Counted from the stretch's first letter, positions 35,448-45,961 are shown. The stretch: 64,000 nt of DNA from Thiothrix nivea DSM 5205 (GCF_000260135.1 NZ_JH651384.1:1367693-1431692), one strand, 5' to 3'. A program made the numbers and translations. The notes: generated by a model not told the origin, from the letters alone.

Positions 35448-36203
35448 ATGCCCATACTAGGCGGCTTACTCGTTCTCATCCAGATCGCCTTTGCCATTCA
35501 CGTCATCCGCAGCGGGCGCGAAATGTATTGGCTTTACCTCATCCTGTTCTTGCCCGGTATCGGCTGCGCAATTTATTTCTTCACCCAGGTCATGCCGGAC
35601 ATGCAGAACAACTACACTGTCCGCAAGGCTGGCAATCGCCTGCTGAAAGCCATGGATCCCGCGCGGGAATTACGCCACCGCAAGGATGAGCTCGAAATCG
35701 CCGATACTGTCGAGAACCGTGTCAAACTGGCGGATGAGTGCATAGAAGCAGGTTTTCACGATGAAGCCATCAACTTGCTGCAACGCTGTCAGCAAAACGG
35801 GCATGACGACCCCGACATCCTACTGAAACTGGCGCAGGCACAATACGGGGCAGACCAGTATCAAGCCAGCGTCGACACCTTGGACACCCTGATTAGTACT
35901 CACCCCAATTTCCGTTCCCATGATGGGCATCTGCTGTATGCGCGCGGCCTCGAAGCGCTCGGAAATATTCCGCAGGCGTTGGAGGAATATCAGGCACTAG
36001 CAACCTCTTTCCCCGGTGAAGAAGCACGCTGGCGCTATGCACGGTTACTGCAACAGCAAGGCCAAAACGGGCGGGCACGGCAAGTGCTGGAAGAAATTCT
36101 GCTGCGCGTAAAACGCGCCCCCAAGTACTACCGGCGCAAGGAGCAGGAGTGGGTCAAGCAGGCAGAGCAAACACTGAAAGACACACGCCCCCCCTCAGCA
36201 TAA
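35448..36203 (+). CDS. TPR-containing membrane protein
   Basis: The 251-residue protein has two N-terminal membrane helices (LGGLLVLIQIAFAIHVI; YLILFLPGIGCAIYFF) and then tetratricopeptide-like units (VKLADECIEAGFHDEAINLLQR, DILLKLAQAQYGADQYQASV, GLEALGNIPQALEEY). It ends in a basic tail. AGGAGA seven bases before the ATG supports the start. The family is common but uncharacterised; a scaffold role at the inner membrane is likely. Confidence 0.78.
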   Translation: MPILGGLLVLIQIAFAIHVIRSGREMYWLYLILFLPGIGCAIYFFTQVMPDMQNNYTVRKAGNRLLKAMDPARELRHRKDELEIADTVENRVKLADECIEAGFHDEAINLLQRCQQNGHDDPDILLKLAQAQYGADQYQASVDTLDTLISTHPNFRSHDGHLLYARGLEALGNIPQALEEYQALATSFPGEEARWRYARLLQQQGQNGRARQVLEEILLRVKRAPKYYRRKEQEWVKQAEQTLKDTRPPSA

Positions 36204-36319
36204 TTTTGCCGTTATTGGCAGCGGTAGCCGCTATGCCATGCTTTATAAGTAACCTTTTTTTTACATAAGACAGAATATGGGGTTCGCAGGGGAAAAGGAT
36301 GAAATGTACCGATTCAGGG

Positions 36320-37228
36320 TTAATAGGCCAGCAACCGTTTGGGAGCCAGCACGCCGTTGCCGCAAACCCCCAAGCCAATAAACTCACCGGATTCGCTGTA
36401 AAAGCGCATCAGCGCGGCATCTGCCGGAACCGGCTCCATCCGTACTTTCTGCCCTTGGCGCAAACGCAGTATGGTTGCTTTTGACAAAACCAGCGCTGGC
36501 AGGTGCGGCACAGCGCTGTCCAGCGGCAGCAGCACGGCATCCAACGCTTCCCGCCCCTGTCCCACCAGCGCCCGCAGACTTTCCAGCGTATGCATGGGTA
36601 AGCCGCCAAATGGCTCCACCGACTCACGCCGCAGCATCGACACATACGCGCCACAGCCGAGCGCTTCGCCTATGTCTTCCACCAAAGTGCGGATGTAGGT
36701 TCCCTTACTGCAAGCCACATCCAGTGTCAGGGTGGTGGCAGTACGCTCCAGCAATCGCAAGGAATGGATGCTCACGGCTCGGGCTTCCCGTTCCACCTCC
36801 ACGCCTTGGCGCGCCAGCTTGTATAGCGGCTGACCATCCTTTTTTAGCGCGGAATACATCGGTGGGATCTGCATGATATCGCCCCGGAAGCGCGCCAACA
36901 CAGCTTCGATGGCAGCGTCGGCCAGTTCCGGAACCGGGCGCGGATTGACCTTTTCACCCTCGGCATCGCCCGTGGTGCTGGTATAGCCCAAGCTAGCCGT
37001 CGTGACATAACGTTTGCCGGAATCGAGCAGGAAAGCGGAAACCTTGGTAGCCTCGCCAAAACAGACCGGCAACATGCCGGACGCAAGCGGGTCAAGGCTG
37101 CCGGTATGCCCGGCTTTTTCCGCCTGAAACAGGAAACGTGCATCCTGCAACGCCTTGTTGCTGGACACGCCCAACGCCTTATCCAGCAGCAGGATACCGT
37201 TGAGCTTACGGAACTGGCGGCGGCTCAA
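36320..37228 (-). CDS. truB: tRNA pseudouridine-55 synthase TruB
   Basis: TruB makes pseudouridine at position 55 of tRNA. The 302-residue protein has GILLLDKALGVSSNKAL, the catalytic Asp46 in HTGSLDPLASGMLP, the KRYVTTASLGYTSTTGDAEG motif and a C-terminal PUA-like domain (GVCGNGVLAPKRLL). Its ATG overlaps the rbfA stop. It is the last gene of the rimP-nusA-infB-rbfA-truB series; rpsO and pnp, which follow in E. coli, are not here. Confidence 0.95.
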   Translation of the reverse strand: MSRRQFRKLNGILLLDKALGVSSNKALQDARFLFQAEKAGHTGSLDPLASGMLPVCFGEATKVSAFLLDSGKRYVTTASLGYTSTTGDAEGEKVNPRPVPELADAAIEAVLARFRGDIMQIPPMYSALKKDGQPLYKLARQGVEVEREARAVSIHSLRLLERTATTLTLDVACSKGTYIRTLVEDIGEALGCGAYVSMLRRESVEPFGGLPMHTLESLRALVGQGREALDAVLLPLDSAVPHLPALVLSKATILRLRQGQKVRMEPVPADAALMRFYSESGEFIGLGVCGNGVLAPKRLLAY

Positions 37229-37632
37229 TCTTCGGCCGCACCATTGCCGCCACCCTCGCTGCCATGACGGTCGGAAGCAACGGCCTTGTCGATCAGGGCA
37301 GACAACACATTGCCACGCGACTGGGTGTCGTCGTAGAAAAAGTGCAGGGCAGGCGTCACCCGAAGTTTCATCATGTGACCCAATTCATGGCGCAGGAAGC
37401 CGGCAGCATGGTTGAGCGCTTCCTGCGCCTCCAGGCCATGCTCGGCTTGCAGCACGTCGAACCACACCTTGGCATGGGCAAGATCTTTGGACACTTCCAC
37501 ATCCAGTAGTGTGACCATGCCGACGCGCGGGTCTTTCACCCGGTCGCGCACCAACATGGAAAGCTCGCGGTGGATTTGTTCGGCTACCCGGTCAGTGCGG
37601 GCGTAGCCGTGATGCGAATGGCGGGCTGGCAT
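37225..37632 (-). CDS. rbfA: Ribosome-binding factor A
   Basis: RbfA assists maturation of the 30S subunit and binds near the 16S 5' end, notably in cold adaptation. The 135-residue KH-fold protein has RVAEQIHRELSMLVRDRVKDPRV, VTLLDVEVSKDLAHAKVW and HMMKLRVTPALHFFYDDT. It starts four bases after infB and overlaps truB (ATGA). The C-terminal tail is Gly/Glu-rich and likely disordered. Confidence 0.94.
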   Translation of the reverse strand: MPARHSHHGYARTDRVAEQIHRELSMLVRDRVKDPRVGMVTLLDVEVSKDLAHAKVWFDVLQAEHGLEAQEALNHAAGFLRHELGHMMKLRVTPALHFFYDDTQSRGNVLSALIDKAVASDRHGSEGGGNGAAED

Positions 37633-37635
37633 GGG

Positions 37636-40494
37636 TTAGAGCTTCCTCGCCACTTCGATGCGTTCGTAGCATTCAATCTGATCGCCCTTGCGCACGTCGG
37701 TGTAATCCTTGATCGCGATACCGCACTCAGTACCCATCGGCACTTCCTTGACATCATCACGATGGCGGCGCAGGGATTCGAGTTCACCCTCGAAAATGAC
37801 CACGTTGTCACGCAATACGCGAATCGGGTTGCCACGCTTGACAGAGCCATCCACCACCAGACAGCCTGCTACTTGGCCGAAGCCGGAGGCACGGAACACG
37901 TCGCGGACTTCCGCGATACCCACGAAGACTTCGCGGACTTCAGGCGACAACAAGCCGCTCATGGCTTCCTTCACGTCGTTGAGCACGTCGTAAATGATGC
38001 TGTAGTAACGGATTTCCACACCTTCATCGGAAGCTGACTTGCGCGCCGTAGCGTCCGCCCGCACGTTGAAGGCCACGATAATGGCCTTGGAAGCGGCAGC
38101 CAGATCCACATCGCTTTCATTGATGCCGCCGACACCGGAAGACAATACCCGGACTTCGACTTCATCGGTGGATAACTGGAGCAATTCGCTGCGGATAGCT
38201 TCCACACTGCCCTGTACATCGGCCTTGACCAACAGGTTGACCTGGGCACGCGTACCTGCCTGCATCTGACTGAACAGGTTGTCGAGCTTGGCGCTGCTTT
38301 GGGCGGCAAAACGGCTGTCGCGCTGCTTTTCGCGGCGCAGCTCGGCAATTTCCTTGGCCTTACGCTCATCGGTGAGTACAACGACTTCATCGCCAGCCTC
38401 GGGCGCTGCTGACAAGCCCAGCACAGAAACAGGGATGGAAGGCCCAGCTTCCTTGACCGGACGCCCACGCTCGTCAAACATGGCACGCACACGGCCATAC
38501 TCGGTGCCGCACAATAGCAGGTCGCCCTTTTGCAGGGTTCCCTTACGCACCAGAATGGTGGCTACCGCACCACGGCCTTTTTCGATACTGGCTTCGATGA
38601 CGTTGCCTTGCGCAGGTGCTTCAACCGGCGCACGCAGTTCCTGGACTTCGGCAACCAGCAGCAAGGTTTCCAGCAATTCATCGATGCCTTGGCCGGTTTT
38701 GGCGGAAACGCGCGCTACCGGCACGTCCCCCCCCCATTCCTCGGTCAATACGCCGTTCTGGGACAATTCGCTCAATACCCGCTCAGGATCAGCTGCCGGT
38801 TTGTCAATCTTGTTGATCGCCACCACCAATGGAACACCCGCCGCCTTGGCGTGCTGGATAGCTTCCTTGGTTTGCGGCATAACACCATCATCTGCTGCCA
38901 CGATCAAAATCACGATGTCAGTTACCTGAGCACCACGCGCGCGCATTTTGGTGAAAGCTGCGTGACCCGGCGTATCCAGAAAAGTGACCGTGCCATGGTC
39001 GGTGTCAACATGGTAAGCACCGATATGCTGGGTAATGCCGCCCGCTTCACCTGCTGCAACGCGGGTTTCACGGATGTAATCCAGTAATGAGGTCTTACCG
39101 TGGTCAACGTGACCCATGATGGTTACGACCGGCGGACGCGGCGACTCCTCGTATTCGGCATCCTGATCGATCATCGCCGCCAGCATGGAAGCGTCATCCA
39201 TTTCCTGCATTGGCTTGGCCTTGTGACCCAGTTCTTCCGTTACCAGAATGGCTGTATCTTGGTCAATGGACTGGTTAATGGTCACCATCATGCCCATTTT
39301 CATCATGGCCTTGATGATTTCAGTGGCGCGGATAGCCAGCTTTTGCGCCAAATCAGATACGATAATGGTAGGTGGAATTTCTATCTCACGGATAACCGGA
39401 GCAGTCGGCTTTTCAAAGCCATGCTTGGCCTGTTGGCGTAAATCCGGTTTGCTGACTTCCCGTCTGCCGCCTTTCTTTTTGCCAGCACGGTTACCCGCCG
39501 GAACATGCAGTTCTTCACGGCTACGACCACCTACTTTCTTGACCACTTTTTTGACAGACTTTTTATCGCCACTACGGTCGGATTCACTATACTTGTCTGT
39601 GCTGGCTTCCTGCTCAGGCTCTGGCGCACTGCTGTCAGCAACCTGACGCGGTGCCAGCGACTGCTTGGGCTTGGCTTTGGAAGGCCGACGCTTCAGGGCC
39701 GCCGCAGCCTCTTCCCGCGCGGCAGCGGCAACAGCTTCACGCTGCTCCCTTGCACTCAAGTTTTCGCCAACAGCTGGTTCAGCAGCTGCCGCTTCAGTGG
39801 CGGGAACGGTTTCGGTGGGTGCTTCAGTGGTGGGAACGGTTTCAGTGGTGGTAGCTGTTTCATCCGCACCCCCAACAGATTGTTCTTGTGCTGGCGCATC
39901 AGTCATTACGGTCGCTTCAGATGCCATCTCAACAGCAGGAGCCGATATCGGTTCCGCGTGCTCTTCAATCTGCGGTACGGCGGGGAGTTCTTCTTCCTGC
40001 GCTGCTGGCTCAGCAACAGCCTGGCGCTGCTGTTCAAAACGCTGCGTTTCCCGTTGGCGACGCTCCTGCTCCGCTTTCTGGATGAGGGCTTCCCGCGCTT
40101 TGCGCTCAGCTGCCATTTGGCGTGCCAGCTCCTCGGTGCGGCTGGTACGCGCTTCCGGGGCAAAGGTTTGCCCACCTGACCCGGCAGGTTTGTCCGTGTC
40201 AGTGGAAATGGTTTTCTTGCGCCTGACTTCCACACTGACGGTTTTACCGCGCGTACCTGGGCCAACCGTCATTTCACTGGTGGAACGACGTTTGAGGGTA
40301 ATCTTGCTGCCACCACCAGCAGGGGCGGCAGATGCACCCTGGCGAATATGCGCCAACAAGGTTAACTTTTGCGCATCGGTAATCCATGCGTCAGGGCCAT
40401 CAACGTGAATCCCGGCATCCTGCAATTGCTTGAGCAGGACTTCAACGGGAGCATTGACTATCTCGGCAAGTTTTTTGACTGCTATGTCCGACAT
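37636..40494 (-). CDS. infB: Translation initiation factor IF-2
   Basis: IF-2 is the GTPase that delivers fMet-tRNA to the 30S subunit. The 952-residue protein has the N-terminal domain ([19 protein letters not shown]), a long charged linker, a second N-domain segment, and the G domain with [30 protein letters not shown] and NKIDKPAAD. The C-terminal tRNA-binding domain follows ([30 protein letters not shown]). The linker carries a short Thr/Pro/Glu repeat. The gene lies between nusA and rbfA. Confidence 0.97.
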   Translation of the reverse strand: MSDIAVKKLAEIVNAPVEVLLKQLQDAGIHVDGPDAWITDAQKLTLLAHIRQGASAAPAGGGSKITLKRRSTSEMTVGPGTRGKTVSVEVRRKKTISTDTDKPAGSGGQTFAPEARTSRTEELARQMAAERKAREALIQKAEQERRQRETQRFEQQRQAVAEPAAQEEELPAVPQIEEHAEPISAPAVEMASEATVMTDAPAQEQSVGGADETATTTETVPTTEAPTETVPATEAAAAEPAVGENLSAREQREAVAAAAREEAAAALKRRPSKAKPKQSLAPRQVADSSAPEPEQEASTDKYSESDRSGDKKSVKKVVKKVGGRSREELHVPAGNRAGKKKGGRREVSKPDLRQQAKHGFEKPTAPVIREIEIPPTIIVSDLAQKLAIRATEIIKAMMKMGMMVTINQSIDQDTAILVTEELGHKAKPMQEMDDASMLAAMIDQDAEYEESPRPPVVTIMGHVDHGKTSLLDYIRETRVAAGEAGGITQHIGAYHVDTDHGTVTFLDTPGHAAFTKMRARGAQVTDIVILIVAADDGVMPQTKEAIQHAKAAGVPLVVAINKIDKPAADPERVLSELSQNGVLTEEWGGDVPVARVSAKTGQGIDELLETLLLVAEVQELRAPVEAPAQGNVIEASIEKGRGAVATILVRKGTLQKGDLLLCGTEYGRVRAMFDERGRPVKEAGPSIPVSVLGLSAAPEAGDEVVVLTDERKAKEIAELRREKQRDSRFAAQSSAKLDNLFSQMQAGTRAQVNLLVKADVQGSVEAIRSELLQLSTDEVEVRVLSSGVGGINESDVDLAAASKAIIVAFNVRADATARKSASDEGVEIRYYSIIYDVLNDVKEAMSGLLSPEVREVFVGIAEVRDVFRASGFGQVAGCLVVDGSVKRGNPIRVLRDNVVIFEGELESLRRHRDDVKEVPMGTECGIAIKDYTDVRKGDQIECYERIEVARKL

Positions 40495-40512
40495 TACTTT
40501 CCTCCCGCAGAA

Positions 40513-42012
40513 TCAGGCTTCTGCACTCTCATCCGACGCGAACCAAGGTTCCCGTGCTTTCATTATCAAGCTGGCGGCACGGGTTTCATCAATCCCGGCC
40601 AGTTCCATTAATTCATCCACTGACTGTTCGGCCAGATCTTCCATGGTGCAAACACCACTATTGGCCAGTTTGAAGGCCAGTTCATCATCCATGCCCTCCA
40701 TGTGCAACAAATCTGCCGCCGGGAGGTGAGTATCCTGGGATATGGCCTGGGACAACAGGGCTGTTTGGGCACGGTCACGCAACTCATTGATAATGTTTTC
40801 ATCGAAACCTTCGATTTCCATGAATTCTTCAATCGGTACGTAGGCAACTTCTTCCAGAGTGGAGAAGCCTTCTTCCACCAGAATAACCGCGACTTCCTCA
40901 TCAACATCCAGTTTTTCCATGAACAGGTTGACGATAGCCTGCTGCTCAGCCTGGGTCTTGGCTTCGGCGTCTTCCACGCTCATCACGTTGAGTGTCCAGC
41001 CGGTCAGTTCGCTGGCCAAACGCACATTTTGGCCGCCACGGCCAATCGCTTGTGACAGCTTGTCGGCATCCACACCGATGTCCATGGTCTTGGTTTCTTC
41101 ATCGACCACGATGGAAAGGACTTCCGCCGGTGCCATGGCGTTCATGACATAGGTGGCGATGTCCTCATTCCACAACACGATATCGACGCGCTCCTTGCCA
41201 CCCAACTCGTTGGTGACGGTCTGGATACGGGAGCCGCGCATCCCGACGCAAGCGCCAATCGGGTCAATATTGGGCAAATTGGCGTGCACCGCGACTTTGG
41301 CTCGTGAACCCGGGTCGCGCGCCGCACCCATGATATCGATCATTTCCTGGCTGATTTCAGGTACTTCCAACTTCATCAGTTCAATCAGGAAATTCACGTC
41401 GGAACGGCTGATAATAATTTGCGGGCCACGCGCATCCTGGCGGATTTCTTTCAGGAAACCACGCACCCGTGCACCGACATGTAACATTTCACCCGGCACC
41501 ATTTCTTCGCGCGGAATGAAGGCTTCAGCATTTTCACCCAAGTCAAGGATAACACCTTTGCGGTCGGCACGTTTGACCACGCCCATGATCAAATGGCCGA
41601 TGCGGTCGCGATAAGCAGACACCACTTTTTCGCGTTCGGCCTCGCGCACCTTGGCGACAATGACCTGTTTGGCCGTCTGGGCAGCAATACGGCCAAATTC
41701 AACGGATGGAATCGACTCTTCGATATAGTCGCCGATTTCTACATCCAACCCGCGATCCTTGGCGTAACTGAGCAGAATTTGACGCTCCGGGCTTTCAAAC
41801 TCAGGGTCTTCATCATCCATGACCTTCCATCGGCGGTAGGTTTCATAGTCACCGGTTTGCCGGTTGACGGCAACACGCGCATCCATACCCATGCCATAAC
41901 GCTTGCGGGTGGCCATGGCGAGTGCAGTCTCAACCGCCGAGAAAATCAGTTCCTTGCTGACGCTTTTCTCATTGGAGACTGCATCAACAACATAGAGGAT
42001 TTCTTTGTTCAT
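40513..42012 (-). CDS. nusA: Transcription factor NusA
   Basis: NusA binds RNA polymerase and modulates pausing, termination and antitermination. The 499-residue protein has an N-terminal polymerase-binding domain (AVSNEKSVSKELIFSAVE), an S1 domain (GHLIMGVVKRADRKG), two KH domains (DPIGACVGMRGSRIQTVTNEL; LSQAIGRGGQNVRLAS) and two C-terminal acidic repeats ending in MEDLAEQSVDELMELAGI. Its start overlaps the rimP stop (ATGA). In E. coli it represses this operon. Confidence 0.97.
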   Translation of the reverse strand: MNKEILYVVDAVSNEKSVSKELIFSAVETALAMATRKRYGMGMDARVAVNRQTGDYETYRRWKVMDDEDPEFESPERQILLSYAKDRGLDVEIGDYIEESIPSVEFGRIAAQTAKQVIVAKVREAEREKVVSAYRDRIGHLIMGVVKRADRKGVILDLGENAEAFIPREEMVPGEMLHVGARVRGFLKEIRQDARGPQIIISRSDVNFLIELMKLEVPEISQEMIDIMGAARDPGSRAKVAVHANLPNIDPIGACVGMRGSRIQTVTNELGGKERVDIVLWNEDIATYVMNAMAPAEVLSIVVDEETKTMDIGVDADKLSQAIGRGGQNVRLASELTGWTLNVMSVEDAEAKTQAEQQAIVNLFMEKLDVDEEVAVILVEEGFSTLEEVAYVPIEEFMEIEGFDENIINELRDRAQTALLSQAISQDTHLPAADLLHMEGMDDELAFKLANSGVCTMEDLAEQSVDELMELAGIDETRAASLIMKAREPWFASDESAEA

Positions 42013-42485
42013 GTGTGCTTACCGCCCTTACGCTGAGGTCGAATATCCAGTACCAACCTTCCCCGGTCGATCAGATCGTAGGGAATTTCATAGGTGACGC
42101 CTTCTACCTGCATGGCAATCCGGTTGTCATCAACATCCGTCAGTGTGCCGACAAAGTTGCGCCGTTTTTCCACCGGCATACGGGTACGCACCTTGATTGG
42201 CTGGCCAGTGTAACGGGCATAGTGCGCCGGGATGAATAACACCCGGTCAAGTCCAGGCGAAGATACTTCAAGAATATAGGCAACAGGAATCAGGTCTTCC
42301 ACATCCAGCGCTGCACTCAACTGGTTACTGACACGCCCGCAATCATCTACAGTAATACCCTGATCAGAATCAATGAAGATACGCAGCAGGGCGCTCTCTT
42401 TCTGCGGGCGGTATTCATACCCCCACAAGTCATAACCGAGACCGGTTACCGTTGTATTGATCAGTGTATCCAGTTGTTCTTGCAT
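42009..42485 (-). CDS. rimP: Ribosome maturation factor RimP
   Basis: RimP is needed for 30S assembly. The 158-residue protein starts at ATG 42485 (MQEQLDTLINTTV) and has GLGYDLWGYEYRPQKESALLRIFID, VEDLIPVAYILEVSSPGLDR and an SH3-like C-terminal half (VGTLTDVDDNRIAMQVEG). It is coupled to nusA. A hairpin terminator and the tRNA-fMet gene lie directly upstream, the same order as metY-rimP-nusA in E. coli. Confidence 0.94.
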   Translation of the reverse strand: MQEQLDTLINTTVTGLGYDLWGYEYRPQKESALLRIFIDSDQGITVDDCGRVSNQLSAALDVEDLIPVAYILEVSSPGLDRVLFIPAHYARYTGQPIKVRTRMPVEKRRNFVGTLTDVDDNRIAMQVEGVTYEIPYDLIDRGRLVLDIRPQRKGGKHT

Positions 42486-42519
42486 CAGTTTTTTTCGTGC
42501 CTTCCTGTGCGTAGATAAT

Positions 42520-42540
42520 AAAAAAGCCCCTGATAGGGGC
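42520..42540 (-). terminator. Terminator between tRNA-fMet and rimP
   Basis: On the minus strand the stem GCCCC / GGGGC (42526-42540, loop TATCA) is followed by TTTTTT (42520-42525). It can end the tRNA-fMet transcript about 12 bases after the CCA end, or partly attenuate read-through into rimP-nusA-infB. Confidence 0.75.
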
Positions 42541-42551
42541 CTTCTTGTATT

Positions 42552-42628
42552 TGGTAGCGGGGGCAGGATTTGAACCTGCGACCTTCGGGTTATGAGCCCG
42601 ACGAGCTGCCAGACTGCTCCACCCCGCA
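42552..42628 (-). tRNA. Initiator tRNA-fMet (CAT)
   Basis: A 77-base cloverleaf with encoded CCA. The anticodon arm TCGGGCTCATAACCCGA has the three G-C pairs typical of initiator tRNAs and the anticodon CAT; the T arm is GCAGG-TTCAAAT-CCTGC. The acceptor stem TGCGGGG / CCCCGCT leaves positions 1 and 72 unpaired, as required of an initiator, but as T-T instead of the C-A of E. coli. It sits before rimP. Confidence 0.95.
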
Positions 42629-42693
42629 TCAGAGGTGTGAACTATAGAGAAAACCGGCTGGACTTGCAAGGGCAATATTAACGGAATTTGAAA

Positions 42694-42984
42694 TTAGCGG
42701 ATGTGACGGTAGATAAAGCCCGGAAAGGCAAACACCATGAACAGGAACAAAGTCACCCAGTAAAACTCCCAGTCCTGCGTATGCAGGGAACCGGTCACCC
42801 GCTGCTCCAGCAACAAGCCTAGCCCCCCTGCAATGGCATACAAGGCCAGCCATTCAACCAGCCGCACCCACACCGGCTTATGTTCACATTGCAGTATCAG
42901 GAAACAGCGCTGGCTCAACCACGGCAGGTTGGCCAACAGCAAGGCAATGGCGAGGAAACCCCATTGCAGGACAGACAAACTCAT
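42694..42984 (-). CDS. DUF2818 membrane protein
   Basis: This 96-residue protein has three hydrophobic helices (WGFLAIALLLANLPWL; LVEWLALYAIAGGLGLLL; FYWVTLFLFMVFAFPGFIY) and ends FPGFIYRHIR, the DUF2818 pattern. The ATG overlaps the nuoN stop (ATGA). DUF2818 genes regularly follow nuoN in beta- and gammaproteobacteria, which suggests a role in complex I assembly or stability, but no function is established. Confidence 0.82.
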   Translation of the reverse strand: MSLSVLQWGFLAIALLLANLPWLSQRCFLILQCEHKPVWVRLVEWLALYAIAGGLGLLLEQRVTGSLHTQDWEFYWVTLFLFMVFAFPGFIYRHIR

Positions 42985-44420
42985 AAGCGACTGGCGACCA
43001 TGGCAGCGGAACAAATACCCATCAGTGCGCTCGGGAGGATTCCCAACAGCACCATGAGCACGCCATTAACGCTGATCAACACATTAAAATCAAGTTCTGC
43101 CCGGATAGGTGCGGCATGTTCCGGCGGCTCATCAAAATACATCATCTTGATGGCACGCAGGTAATAGAACGCCCCCACCACCGACATGACCACCATAAAC
43201 ACCGCTGGCCACAGATAGCCCGCCTGCATCACAGCCTGGATAATGGAGAGTTTGGCGTAGAAACCAACCGTTGGCGGAATCCCCGCCATGGAAAACAGGA
43301 ACAGCATCATGAGGAAGGCATACCATGGGTTGCGCTCATTCAAGCCCTTGATGTCATCCAACGTTTCTGCCTCCACGCCATCCTTGCCTAACAGGATCAG
43401 GATACCAAAACCGCCCGCCGCCATCATCGCGTAAGTAATGGTGTAAAACAGGGCAGCCCCGTACCCTTGCGTGGTTCCGGTCAGCGCCCCCATGAGGATG
43501 AAACCCATGTGTGCAATGGTGGAGTAAGCCAGCATCCGTTTTAGGCTGAACTGGGCAATCGCCACCAGATTACCCAGGAACACCGACAACAGGCCAAATA
43601 CCAGCAGCAACTGCGCCCAACCCGGCTGGGCACTACCCATGGCTTCCGCCAGCACCCGTAGCAACATTGCCAGCGCCGCCACTTTCGGCACGCTGCCAAG
43701 GAACATCGTGACAGCCGTCGGCGCGCCCTGATAAACATCCGGCACCCACATGTGGAATGGCACAGCCCCGAACTTGAAGGCAATCCCCGCTACAATGAAC
43801 ACCAGCGCAAACAGCAATGGGGTATTTTGCATGACATTCTGGGAATTGACGTATTCCAACACGCCAGCAAACTCCAGCCGCCCGCTTAGGCCATACAGGA
43901 TGGAAATGCCATACAACAACAAACCGGAGGCTACCGCACCCAGCACAAAATATTTCATTGCCGCTTCGGTGGAACGCCCGTCATCACGGTTGAACGCCAC
44001 CAGCGCATACATGGACAAGGCCAGCAGTTCCAACCCCAGGTACACCACCAGCAAATTGTTGGCGGACACCATGACCAGCATCCCCAATACCGCAAATAAA
44101 CCCAACAGGAAAAACTCACTATGCCAAATATGACGGTCTTTCAGGTACTTGCGCGCATAGACAAACACGCCTGCCGTCAATAACAGGATGCTGATTTTCA
44201 GCACACCCGCGAGGTCATCATGCATATACATGCCATACAGGCCAGTGACCTTGCTACCATCCATCATCGCAAAGACCAGCAAGGCTGTCGCCAGTACAGC
44301 TACCTGAGTCAGCAGGTAAGTCACCATGCGGCAGTCTTCACGCAGGAATAAGCCTATCAGCAAAATAAAGCAAATGGTGCTGAGCAGAAAAATTTCCGGC
44401 ATTGCAATAGCAATATTCAT
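42981..44420 (-). CDS. nuoN: NADH-quinone oxidoreductase subunit N
   Basis: NuoN is one of the three antiporter-like proton-pumping subunits of complex I in the inner membrane. The 479-residue protein starts at ATG 44420 (MNIAIAMPEIF), overlapping the nuoM stop. It has about 14 helices, including VPFHMWVPDVYQGAPTAVTMFL with SVPKVAALAML and LKRMLAYSTIAHMGFILMG, which hold the conserved Lys and Pro residues of the half-channels. Confidence 0.96.
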   Translation of the reverse strand: MNIAIAMPEIFLLSTICFILLIGLFLREDCRMVTYLLTQVAVLATALLVFAMMDGSKVTGLYGMYMHDDLAGVLKISILLLTAGVFVYARKYLKDRHIWHSEFFLLGLFAVLGMLVMVSANNLLVVYLGLELLALSMYALVAFNRDDGRSTEAAMKYFVLGAVASGLLLYGISILYGLSGRLEFAGVLEYVNSQNVMQNTPLLFALVFIVAGIAFKFGAVPFHMWVPDVYQGAPTAVTMFLGSVPKVAALAMLLRVLAEAMGSAQPGWAQLLLVFGLLSVFLGNLVAIAQFSLKRMLAYSTIAHMGFILMGALTGTTQGYGAALFYTITYAMMAAGGFGILILLGKDGVEAETLDDIKGLNERNPWYAFLMMLFLFSMAGIPPTVGFYAKLSIIQAVMQAGYLWPAVFMVVMSVVGAFYYLRAIKMMYFDEPPEHAAPIRAELDFNVLISVNGVLMVLLGILPSALMGICSAAMVASRL

Positions 44421-45961
44421 AACTGGCACCCCCCTACGAAGCCCGTACAGAGCTTGCTTTGCAAAGCCTGGGACAACAGGTTTTCAATTGATTTTTCCAT
44501 GACATCCGTCAACGGCTGGGGCCACAGACCCAATACCAATACCGCGACCGCCAACACCGCCAGCATGATGAATTCACGCTTGCCAATATCCTGCAATTTA
44601 GCTACTTCGCCATTACCGATGTCACCGAAAATAATGCGCTTTACCAACCACAGCGTGTAGGCAGCCCCCACAATCAAGGTAGTCGCCGCCAGGAACGCAA
44701 TCCACGGGTCAGCACGGAAGCTCGCCAGAATCACCATAAACTCACCGACAAAGCCGGAAGTGCCCGGAAGCCCGGTATTTGCCATCGCAAACAATACATA
44801 GAACGCCGCAAATACCGGCATCTTGTTGGCCACCCCACCATAGGCATTGATGTCGCGGGTATGCATACGGTCATACAGCACGCCAATACAAAGGAACATT
44901 GCCCCGGAAATGAAACCATGCGACACCATTTGCACCATACCGCCCTGCACCGCCAGCACCGCGCTGTTCATGCTGGCGCTATCCTGCGCTTTCAGTGCGA
45001 TCATGTACACTGCGAAGAAACCCAGTGTCACAAAACCCATGTGCGCAATCGAGGAATACGCCACCAGTTTTTTCATGTCCTGCTGCACCAGCGCCACAAA
45101 ACCGATATACACCACCGCCGTCAACGACATGAAAATCACCAGCCAATCCAGATGCTCAGCCGCATCCGGCACAATCGGCATGGCAAAACGCAGGAAAGCA
45201 TAACCACCCACTTTCAGGGTAATCGCCGCCAGGATCACCGAACCACCGGTCGGCGCTTCCACGTGCGCATCCGGCAACCAGGTATGCACTGGCCACATTG
45301 GCACTTTCACCCCGAACGCCAGCAGGAATGACAGAAAAATCAGGATCTGCGGCAGCATATCAATTTTCAATACATGCAGATCAGCCACCGCGAAACTGCC
45401 ACCCAATTGGTACATGTAGATCAGGCTAATCAGCAGAAATACCGAACCGAAGAACGTATACAGGAAAAACTTCAAACTGGCGTAAACCCGGCGTGGCCCA
45501 CCCCAAATACCGATAATCAGGAACAGCGGAATCAGCATCCCCTCGAAGAAGATATAGAACAACATGGCGTCGAGTGAAGCGAACACACCATTCACCAACC
45601 CTTCCATGATCAGGAAAGCCGCCAGATACTGGGAAATGCGGTACTTGATCACCTCCCAACCGGCGATTACCACCAGCACGGTAATGAAGGTATTCAACAG
45701 GATCAGCGGCATGGAAATGCCGTCCACGCCCAAAGAATAGTTAATGTTGAATGCTTCTACCCACGGCATCAGCTCACCAAACTGCATGGCAGCCGTCGTG
45801 CTATCAAAACCGGTATACAAAGGTATGCTCAGCAGGAAAGTCAGAATCGCAATCCCCAGTGCAAACTGCCGCGCACCCGAACGGTCGCCGACAATCAAGA
45901 CACCCATGCCGCCGACAATCGGCAGCCAGATCAGAAAACTCAGTATTGGCAAATCAAGCAT
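44417..45961 (-). CDS. nuoM: NADH-quinone oxidoreductase subunit M
   Basis: NuoM is the second antiporter-like pumping subunit. The 514-residue, roughly 14-helix protein has MPWVEAFNINYSLGVDGISMPLIL, FEGMLIPLFLIIGIWGG with the key Glu, VPMWPVHTWLPDAHVEAPTG, and MKKLVAYSSIAHMGFVTLG. It starts 27 bases after nuoL and overlaps nuoN by four bases. Confidence 0.96.
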   Translation of the reverse strand: MLDLPILSFLIWLPIVGGMGVLIVGDRSGARQFALGIAILTFLLSIPLYTGFDSTTAAMQFGELMPWVEAFNINYSLGVDGISMPLILLNTFITVLVVIAGWEVIKYRISQYLAAFLIMEGLVNGVFASLDAMLFYIFFEGMLIPLFLIIGIWGGPRRVYASLKFFLYTFFGSVFLLISLIYMYQLGGSFAVADLHVLKIDMLPQILIFLSFLLAFGVKVPMWPVHTWLPDAHVEAPTGGSVILAAITLKVGGYAFLRFAMPIVPDAAEHLDWLVIFMSLTAVVYIGFVALVQQDMKKLVAYSSIAHMGFVTLGFFAVYMIALKAQDSASMNSAVLAVQGGMVQMVSHGFISGAMFLCIGVLYDRMHTRDINAYGGVANKMPVFAAFYVLFAMANTGLPGTSGFVGEFMVILASFRADPWIAFLAATTLIVGAAYTLWLVKRIIFGDIGNGEVAKLQDIGKREFIMLAVLAVAVLVLGLWPQPLTDVMEKSIENLLSQALQSKLCTGFVGGCQL

